A DNA stretch of 64,000 nt from Anaeromyces robustus (Eukaryota > Neocallimastigomycota > Neocallimastigomycetes > Neocallimastigales > Neocallimastigaceae), in assembly GCA_002104895.1 (NCBI GenBank), contig MCFG01000204.1, positions 1 through 64,000 on the forward strand, read 5' to 3'. Below, one piece after another: positions 55,624 through 64,000 of this stretch. The position numbers were made by a program, and so were the translations under genes. Below the pieces are notes generated by a model. That model saw only the letters and a program-made list of their open reading frames with translations. It did no database searches and was not told where the DNA came from. Each line of letters begins with the position of its first letter. Positions within the stretch are counted from its first letter, which is position 1.

Positions 55624-56759
55624 ATGGAAAACTTAAACAGAACTGTTAGTGAAAAATTAAATCTTAACCAAGTTAACGACGTTGTTAATACTAAGGTTAA
55701 AGATATTAATGGCTTATTATCTGGTAAATTAGATAGTTTAAATCAAAAAATTAATGGAATGAACTTAAGTTTCAACGGTAAGGTTAATGACGAAAAAGTC
55801 AAATCCGTTGCTGACAAGAGTGTCAACTATTTAAAGGTTGGTCTCGATTTCTTCCAAAACTTAATCTCTAAATTCTGTTCATTCGTTTTAACTGCTCCAG
55901 TTCTTGGTCTCTTAGCTGCTGTTTTCGCTGTTCCATTATTTATTTGTTTAGTTATTTTCATTATTTTATCACCAATTCTTGTTCCATGGCTTATCATCAC
56001 TTTAGGTAAATAATAAATATATATATAAATATATTAATTTTAATGAAAAATAAAAAAAGATTGAGAATTTTTAAAAAACGTAATAAAAAGTAGAATATAA
56101 TAAAAATATTAAAGTAAAAAAAAAAACAATAAAAACAAAATTAAAATATAAAAATAATCAAAACTAAATTGAAAAGGAAAAAAATAATTTGCCAATAAAT
56201 AATAACAAAAAAATTATAAAAAAAAAAGAGAAAAGAATAATATAAGAACAGGATATTTTTTATAATTTAAATTATATATTTAAGTATTTTAACGAATAAT
56301 TATTAATTTATTTATATTGTTACTTTTTTTTCAAAAAAAAAAAAAAATTAAATAGGTATTGCTCTTGTTACCTTCCTTATTGCTGCTTCTGTCTTCTTAT
56401 TAAAGGTCTTCCTTGTCGGTACTGTTGGTTACATTGTCGTTAAGACTATTATGAAATTAACTGGTTCTAAGAAGGAAAGAGATGCCGATGGTGCTGCTTC
56501 TGGTGGTATTACCGTTGACAAGGTTGTTCAATCCTTAACTGAATCTGCTAAGGAATACGTTGAATTCGTCAAGACTGCTTCTACCAAGTCTGTTGAATAC
56601 TCAAAGACTGGTTACAACAAGTCTGTTACTACCGTTAAGGACTTTGTCGAAAAGCGTAAGAACGGTGGTGCCGCCGCTAAGAAGGAAGATGAAAAGCCAG
56701 AAAACAACAAGGCTGAACCAGAAGGTGAAAAGCCAGAAGAAGAAAAGAAGAATGAATAA
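55624..56759 (+). CDS. Oleosin-like membrane-hairpin protein, probable lipid-droplet/ER protein
   Basis: Two exons, 55624-56005 and 56356-56759; 786 nt, 261 aa. Residues 1-87 are amphipathic and Asn/Lys-rich (KVKDINGLLSGKLDSLNQKI). Residues ~88-157 form one long hydrophobic stretch of about 70 residues, the length of an oleosin hairpin, and at its centre is SPILVP (116-121), matching the S-P-X3-P half of the oleosin proline knot; upstream FAVPLFICLV also recalls oleosins. The first Pro of P-X5-SP-X3-P is not at the canonical spacing. After residue 157 come basic and amphipathic segments (VDKVVQSLTESAKEYVEFV) and a Lys/Glu/Pro-rich tail ending KKNE, a KKXX-type ER-retrieval signal. The protein probably sits as a hairpin in the ER/lipid-droplet monolayer with both ends in the cytosol. 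Codons are richer in C/G-ending forms than in other genes here, suggesting high expression. A reticulon-like role is the alternative. Confidence 0.7.
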
Positions 56760-57410
56760 ACTAAATTAAATAGTATTAAAAAAAATTTATAAAACAAAAA
56801 CAGCAAAAAAAAAAAAAAAGTTAAAAAAAATAACAAATAATAATTATTTATAAAAATTTTTTATATATTTTGGCAAAGTATTAAGACTTTTTAATTTTGT
56901 ATCAGGACTACACAATCTAATAACAAAATACATTATTATACCTAATTATGTCAAACTATAATAATAATAGCCTATTTATATTAAAAAAAAAAAAAAGAAA
57001 AAAGAAGGGAGATTAATTTTTATGGGATGTTATATAGATATTAAAAATTTTATGTAAAATTCTAACTAATTAATTTTTCTTTTTATCTTTTTTTTTTTTT
57101 TTAATTGTCATATAATCATTTTTTAATATTTTAAAAAATATTATAATTTTTAATATTTTTTTTTTATTTTATTTTTAATTTCCTATCTGACGATTTAAAA
57201 ATAAAAATAATAATAAAAAATATAATTTTTTAAAAAAAAAAAAAAAAATTAAAAAAAAAACAAACATTAAAGACAATTAAATATAAAAATATAATAATAA
57301 GTTTTTTATATATTTATTTTTTTTTTTTAAAAAAAGTAGTAATAATATTAAAGTGTTGAATAAAAAACAAAAGGCAAAATAGAAATAGACAACAAAAAAA
57401 CAAACAAAAA

Positions 57411-57443
<33 letters not shown>

Positions 57444-58519
57444 AAAAACAAAAAAAAAAAACAAAAAAAAAAACAAAAAAAACAAAAAAAAAACAAAAAA
57501 AAAAAAAAAAAAACAAAAAAAATCAAAAAAACAAAAAATCAAAAAAACAAAAAAAAAAAAGAAACGAAAAGAAACAAAACAAAAAACAAAAACAAAAAAA
57601 GTAAAAAAGTAATTAAATATTTTAAAAATTAAAAGTAAAAAAAAAAAAAGAGCTGTGTTTTTATATATATATTTTGTTTTATTTTTTAAGAATTGAATTG
57701 AATTGAATTGAATTGAATTATGAATTTTTAAATTGTTACTTTTTTTGTAATTTTTCTTTTTCTAATATGATTTAGTTTGTTTTAATTTTGGTTTAAATCT
57801 TTGTAAGTTTTAAGCTTATTCTGTGTATATATTATATAATAGTATTTTAAAAGGGTGTATTATTTATTTTTTGTTTTTTTTTTACTTTTATAATTAGTGA
57901 ATTTATAATAATATTTTAGTTAGTGGTTATGATAATGGTTATGATAGTGGTTGTGGTTAATAAAAAATAAATAAATAAATAAAAAAAAAAAAAAAAAAGT
58001 GGTTAAACCATATCCATACTTTCAAATATAAAAAAATATATATTAAATAATATATTATAATACATTATAATATAATATTAAATATATATTTTAATATATT
58101 CTAATATATTATGATTATCATACTAGATTAAATATTAAAATTTTTATTTTTATTTTTATTATTTTTTTTTTAAACGAAATTCTAAATTCTATAATAGTCA
58201 TTATTTAAAAAAAAATATGGTTAAATAATAATAAATTTAATATATATTAAAATAAATTATTAATATATAGTAAATATATTTAAATAATATATTATTATGT
58301 ATTAAAGCATAAACTTTAAAATTTCTTAAATAAAAAAAAAAAAAAAATTTAATTAAATTAAATTTAATTTGAAAAAAAAAAAAAGTTTTTGATTTTTTTT
58401 TTCTTATTTTTTTTTTTTAACTATAACAAACTCTATTACATTTACATTATACATTATTCCATTTAATTTTAAACCAATAAATTTGTTATTTTAATATTTT
58501 TTTTGTATTAATAAATAAA

Positions 58520-58525
58520 AAAAAA

Positions 58526-58583
<58 letters not shown>
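58520..58583. repeat. (AAAT)n array
   Basis: About 15 AAAT units, followed by four ACAATAAAAT-type units. Confidence 0.85.
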
Positions 58584-58584
<1 letters not shown>

Positions 58585-59491
58585 AATACAATAAAATACA
58601 ATAAAATACAATAAAACAAAATAAATACAATAAAATAAAAAGTTAGGTTATGTGTTTTATATAAAGTCATAAAAATAATAATTAAATATTTATTTATAAA
58701 TGTAAAAGAAGAGAGGAAAACAAGAATAAATTTTGAGTAATACTTTATTGTGAAAAAGAAAAATAATTATTATTTCTCTTTCTTTCTTTTTTTTCTTTTT
58801 TTTTTTTTTAAGATTACTAAACATTAATATTTTATCGTTATAATATATTGTATTAGAAATAAATGATGAATATGAATATGAAAGGAATTAAAAAAAAAAA
58901 ACAGTTTTAATAATATGAAGTGATTCAATAATTTTAATTAAGAATTAAAGTTAAAAATTATCTAATTATTGTTTATATTCCTTTATTTTAAATTTATTTT
59001 ATCATTAAATAGAAATAGAAGTTATTAAATAATAGAAGTTATTTTTAAATAATCTTTTTATTATTTAATAACATCTATTATTTTTAATTTTATTTCTTTT
59101 TTATTTTTTATTTTTTTATTTTTATTTTCATTATGGAAATTATGAAATTTAATAATTACTACAAAAGGAAATAAGTTACAAATTTAAATTTAAATTTAAA
59201 ACCTTTTTAACTTTTTAATTAAAAAATTTTTTTTTATATATCTATATATATATAATAATAATAATAATAAAAATAATAATTATTATTATTGTAGGTATTT
59301 ATATGTATTTAATAATTTAATTATAAATGGTTTTAGATAGGAAAATGTAATTTTTATATTTAAAATAGAATTTAATAATTATTTCATAAAAAAAAAAGAA
59401 GATTGGTATGAAGGATTATTTATATACATAAAATATGATGTAAAAATATAAAAAAAGAAAAATAAAAATTTTAATCATTTAATGCTTTCTA

Positions 59492-59540
<49 letters not shown>

Positions 59541-59821
59541 AAAAAAAATCCTGAATCTAATTTATTATAAATCTTAAATTTTTTTTGAATTTCGTGACTT
59601 AAAAACAATACAGGAAAAAAATAAATAAATAAGATTAAATCAAATCAAATCAAAATTAAAAAAAGTTTATATGAAAAAAAGAAAAAAAAAACTTTGTAAT
59701 TATGATGTAGAATAATTTATATGCATTTTGGAAATCTAATTTTACCATATAAATATTAAATTATTTTTACTTATAGCTTATAAATATTAATTTATTTATT
59801 ATTTCATATGGAATTAACAAA

Positions 59822-59910
59822 AATAAAATAAAATAAAATAAAATAAAATAAAATAAAATAAAATAAAATAAAATAAAATAAAATAAAATAAAATAAAATA
59901 AAATAAAATA
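59822..59910. repeat. (AAAAT)n array
   Basis: About 18 perfect pentamer units (AAAAT/ATTTT), followed by three ATATAATATAAA-type units to about 59950. It is the only long pure pentanucleotide array seen in the window. Confidence 0.9.
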
Positions 59911-59980
59911 TATAATATAAAATATATAATATAAAATATATAATGTAAAATATATAAATAATCATAATATATAATAATTA

Positions 59981-60080
59981 ATAATAATCTATAAATAATA
60001 ATAATATAAAATAATAATAATAATAATTAATAATAATCTATAAATAATAATAATATAAAATAATAATAATAATAATTAAT
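59981..60080. repeat. 49-bp direct repeat, two copies
   Basis: The block containing aataatctataaataataa recurs with period 49 (the ct dinucleotides fall at 59989-59990 and 60038-60039). Non-coding tandem duplication. Confidence 0.8.
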
Positions 60081-60205
60081 AATTTATAATGAAACTTAAT
60101 GTTGTATTCATAAAATACAGTTAAATATATATAATAAATTGCAAATAATAAAATTTATTAAAACTTTAATATAATATTAAATAATCAATATTTTTTTTTA
60201 TAATA

Positions 60206-60529
60206 TTTTTTTTTAAAGTTCTCATTTTGTACATCATTTTTATTGAGTTTAAATATTAATATATATGAATCATAAAAAAAAATACAAAATAAAATAAAAT
60301 AAAAAAAAAACGATATTAATAAGAAAAACCAGATAAACATTATAGATAATAATGAATAATACTGGTGGGAGGGTATAAAGTAGTATAGTAATACATAAAA
60401 ACAATAATTCCATACTAGCCTTTAATTCTACATAGAGAATTAAAGTAAAATTGATAATTGATCTATCCTATTCCAATTGGGTCGGTAATAGGATCGGTAT
60501 TTGTCCTACTGTGTTATCAACATAATGAC
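60206..60529 (-). mobile_element. LINE 3'-end fragment (second copy)
   Basis: Reverse-strand sequence matches the 3' end of the LINE at 6886-8803 over about 320 bases: the last ~20 codons, the 3' UTR, AATAAA (60239-60244 as tttatt) and a short poly(A) (poly-T 60206-60214). Shared landmarks include the GATCTATCCTATTCCA block, TTAATTCT...AGAATTAAAGTAAAATTGAT and ATTATAGATAATAATGA/TAGATAATACTGG. The copy is cut off about 70 bases upstream of the stop. It lacks about 13 bases present in copy 1 (between GTAGGACA and AAT), which shifts the frame. Many substitutions relative to copy 1 mean it is either older or from a different subfamily. Confidence 0.88.
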
Positions 60530-60567
60530 AGAAATTATTTCCAATTTTTTATAATTTCTGTCATTAT
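60522..60567. repeat. 17-bp perfect inverted repeat at the LINE fragment boundary
   Basis: The arm ATAATGACAGAAATTAT (60522-60538) is followed after 12 bases by its exact reverse complement (60551-60567). It could fold as a hairpin. The left arm overlaps the last bases of LINE homology, so the repeat sits exactly at the truncated 5' end of the insertion. Confidence 0.85.
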
Positions 60568-60752
60568 ATTTGAAATATTAAATAATATATTATAAAAAGA
60601 AACGTCAATATATATTATATATATATATAATTTTTTTTTCTTTTTTTTCTTTTTTAAGAAAAGTTTGAATATTTTGAATATTCAGTATTATATATTAACT
60701 ATTAATTATAATATTATTTTATTTATTATTTAATATTATTTATAAATTATTA

Positions 60753-60783
<31 letters not shown>

Positions 60784-61019
60784 TTTATTATTATTTATTA
60801 TTTATTACTATACTTTTTCAAAATATATTTACTAAAATATTATAATTATAACACAAGTAATATTATTTTTTAATGTAATATTAATAATAATTATAGATAT
60901 TCCATTTATTATTTTATTAATAAACTATTTTTTGTAAGTTTGTGGGGTCATTGAATAATAGAATTTTTTTATTTTGGTCCAGAAAATATATAATTAATTA
61001 ATGAAAAATAAATAATAAA

Positions 61020-61151
<132 letters not shown>

Positions 61152-61635
61152 TGAATTGAATAATAGTAATATAAAAATAGTAGATGAAAGAAGATAGATG
61201 AGATATAAAAACAATAATTTCATTATTAATATTTTTTTTTCATTGTAATAAATTGAAATAAAATGAATAAAAAAATTGTTATTTAAATGAAACTTTTTAA
61301 TACTTTCCAAAATAAAAGATATTAAATTAAAAATATAAAATATATATTTAAAAAGATTCTTTTTATAAAAATATTATAATGTTAAATATATATAGAAAAA
61401 AAAAAAGAAATATGGATAATTTTAATTAATATTATAAAAGAAAAAGATAAATTAATAATAATAATAAAATAATAATTATATTCAAGGTATAGGAGTTTAT
61501 ATATATATATTATATAAAAGATAAGTAATTGCTTTATACAAATACAAAAAAAAGAAAAAAGTTAAATAAAATATATATGTATGTATAAATGTATAAAAAA
61601 TAAAGTACTAACATATAATAATTAAACTAGTTAGA

Positions 61636-61641
61636 TACAAA

Positions 61642-61684
<43 letters not shown>

Positions 61685-61976
61685 AAAAGAAAATTAAATA
61701 TATAAGTAAATAAATAAATAAATAAATAAAAAAGAAAATTAAATATATAAGTAAATAAATAAATAAATAAATAAAAAAGAAAATTAAATATATAAGTAAA
61801 TAAATAAATAAATAAATAAAAAAGAAAATTAAATATATAAGTAAATAAATAAATAAATAAATAAAAAAGAAAATTAAATATATAAGTAAATAAATAAATA
61901 AATAAATAAAAAAGAAAATTAAATATATAAGTAAATAAATAAATAAATAAATAAAAAAGAAAATTAAATATATAAG

Positions 61977-62010
<34 letters not shown>
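61636..62010. repeat. 45-bp minisatellite, seven near-identical copies
   Basis: The word aaaaaagaaaattaaata recurs at an exact 45-base spacing (its central g at 61689, 61734, 61779, 61824, 61869, 61914, 61959), each copy separated by tataagt plus about five AAAT units. Flanking AAAT units extend on both sides. No difference between the copies was noticed, so the array is recent or homogenised. The reverse strand is open throughout (45 is a multiple of 3) but encodes only a Leu/Phe/Ile/Tyr cycle. Confidence 0.92.
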
Positions 62011-62011
<1 letters not shown>

Positions 62012-62205
62012 AATAATATTATATACACAACTATATATTAACAATCAAAATAATAATAAAAAAATACAATAATATTGTATTATGATAATTCATATTATCT
62101 ATAAGTGTTATTTTAAATGTAATATAGTGAAATATTATTTTATTTATTTTATTATTTCATCCTTTTTTTTTCTACTATAAATGATTATATTAATTATTAT
62201 ATTAT

Positions 62206-62270
62206 TAATAATTATATAATGATCATGATATATTTATTAATAATTATATAATGATCATGATATATTTATT
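62206..62270. repeat. 32-bp tandem duplication
   Basis: Two copies of a unit containing taattatataatgatcatg with period 32, in non-coding DNA. Confidence 0.8.
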
Positions 62271-63532
62271 AATATTATAATCAGTGAACATTTTTTTAAT
62301 AATGATAATGAATTAGTATATCAATTTTTGAAATATAAAAAAAAAACATAGAAAACTAAACAAATTTATTATTTAATATGAGAACAACATTCATAATAAT
62401 TAGATTCTATATAAAATTTACTATTAATTTTATATATATTTGTTTTAATAATTAAATAGTTATAAAATATTTTTTTTATTTACACTTTTTTTTTTAAAAT
62501 ATTTATTTTATTTATTATTAATATAAAAAATAAATATTTTATATGATATTAATTATTAATATTATTTATATAATACTTAATAATATATAAATATAAATAT
62601 AATTATATATATATATTTATTATAATTTTTTTTTGAAATTTTGTTTAGAATTAAATAAACAAAGTTTTTAACATTGATTAATAATATTTTCTTTTTTCAT
62701 TTTATTTTCATTTTATTATTATTTTCAATATAATTAAAAATATTTCCATGATTAATATTAATTTTTTTTTTCAATGTAGTCGATCAAAAACCCAAATTTA
62801 TTATTATTATTTTTTTTGATATGACATGATCATTCTTTTTTTTTTTTTTTGATAATTTTATATTATTTAGAAAAGATAATCAAATAATCAAATAATCAAA
62901 TAAAAGATATAATTAACCATCTTTTACGTTATTTACTTTTCATAAATTGTAAGAACAAATTATATAGAATTTTATTATTATCTTGATTCTAGAAACACAA
63001 ATAATAATAAAATAAAAAAAAAAAGAAAAGAAATTTTATTATTAATTAAATTAGTTTATTTATTATATATTTATACACTTTATTATTAAACCAATAAAAC
63101 CTGGAGTAGATTTGTTAATTATTATTTTATATATGTATGGTAAAAACTATTCTATAATAACTGAAATCAAAAAATTTTTCTTAATAATAATGTATCAATC
63201 AATATAAAATAAATATTTAAAAGAATTACTATATAACAAAGTTTAAAAAATAATTATATATTGTATTTTATTTCTAAATATTACTTCAGTTATTTAAAAA
63301 TCATTAGAATTAAAATTTATTGATATTTATATTTTTCTAATCTGTTGAAGAGTGTTTTTTTTTTTTTTTTATGAATGTTATTGTTTTTTTTAGTAATATA
63401 TATAATATTTTAATTCTAGAAAATTCTATCATATACTTCAAGAAATTAAAGTTATTAAAGTTTCTGATAAAAAATTGTTTTTTTTTTTATTTTTTTTATA
63501 TTATTTTCTTAAAACCTCTGTAGCGTAGAGTG

Positions 63533-63564
<32 letters not shown>

Positions 63565-64000
63565 AGAAGATATAAATTAATCATTTTTCAACTATAATTC
63601 ATAATAAGAGGAAAAAATTTATGAATTAAAAAATATATTTTTAATATTTATTAATATATATACATATATTAAATATGAAAAAATCTTTTTTTTTATATAT
63701 ATTCTTTGAATATTACAAGTTTACCTTTTTTTTTTTTTTTTTTTTTTTTTGAAAATATATTCTAAATAGAACAATATTCATAATTATATATTTAACTAAT
63801 CTTCAAATCATGATTTTTATTTTCTAAAACAATTTAAAGTTTCTCATAATTCTAACCATTTTCCCTTTATGCCAACAAATTATATTATCTTTTATTTATC
63901 TTTTTTTTTTTTAATAATTTCATATTCTTCTTTTAATAATATATATATATATATATTATTTTGAATTATTATTGTTATTTAATAACATATTAATAGCCAT

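Larger units (their letters stand above)
56760..60205. other. 3.4-kb gene-free stretch
   Basis: A/T low complexity with A-rich tracts broken by C (57390-57600), (GAATT)n at about 57690-57720, (AAAT)n at 58520-58583, a poly-A run near 59499-59538, (AAAAT)n at 59822-59910 and a 49-base direct repeat at 59981-60080. Reverse-strand poly-Phe/Cys frames at 57277-57542 are artefacts of the A/C tract. No gene seen. Confidence 0.5.

Noticed and set aside
56560-56836. Overlapping frames on both strands within the second exon of the hairpin-protein gene
   Set aside because: Shadows of the main frame, which continues exon 1 in phase and keeps a sensible composition.
61636-62010. CRISPR-like array of regular repeats
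   Set aside because: All units are identical, including the would-be spacers, and the context is eukaryotic; it is a minisatellite.

Overview
The window is nuclear DNA from an extremely AT-rich eukaryote. Genes are split by many short GT-AG introns, and intergenic DNA is nearly all A/T homopolymers, (AAT)n, (AAAT)n and similar arrays. The gene set points to a flagellated (zoosporic) fungus with a very AT-rich genome; an anaerobic gut fungus (Neocallimastigomycota) is the best fit. Reasons: two cilium/centriole genes (IFT74 and a CEP78-like gene) sit beside fungal-type metabolic and housekeeping genes (monofunctional ACT-domain aspartokinase, Aro8/AADAT-type aminotransferase, DHH1, UBC4, RPN3, VPH1-type V-ATPase subunit a). 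The assignment is inference; no marker gene settles it.

Layout. 1-1289: AT-rich flank whose first ~420 bases are more complex. 1290-5791 (+): IFT74, 15 exons, 586 aa. 6270-6865 (-): relic of an unidentified coding sequence. 6886-8803 (-): 5'-truncated LINE with reverse transcriptase and poly(A) tail. 11069-13230 (-): DHH1/DDX6 helicase, 425 aa. 16736-20253 (-): proteasome lid subunit RPN3, 493 aa. 24186-25534 (+): E2 enzyme UBC4/UBE2D, 147 aa. 27649-33686 (+): V-ATPase subunit a, 893 aa. 35148-38535 (-): class I/II aminotransferase, 416 aa. 40053-46064 (-): CEP78-like LRR protein, 1364 aa. 46954-47466 (-): unknown intronless 170-aa protein. 48199-50808 (-): aspartokinase, 471 aa. 52253-52365 (-): orphan exon. 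52917-53010 (+): signal-peptide exon. 55624-56759 (+): 261-aa protein with an oleosin-like hairpin. 56760-64000 has no convincing gene but holds a second LINE 3' fragment (60206-60529) and a perfect 45-bp minisatellite (61636-62010).

Exons were joined by hand from reading frame, splice dinucleotides and remembered family sequences. For the nine multi-exon genes above from IFT74 to the oleosin-like gene (the unknown intronless gene excluded), exon lengths sum to a multiple of three and close every frame, which is good internal support. No tRNA, rRNA, CRISPR array or operon was seen. Genes act separately: IFT74 and CEP78 in flagellum/basal body, RPN3 and UBC4 (head to head) in ubiquitin-proteasome turnover, aspartokinase and the aminotransferase in amino-acid metabolism, V-ATPase in vacuole acidification, DHH1 in mRNA decay and the hairpin protein probably on ER/lipid droplets.
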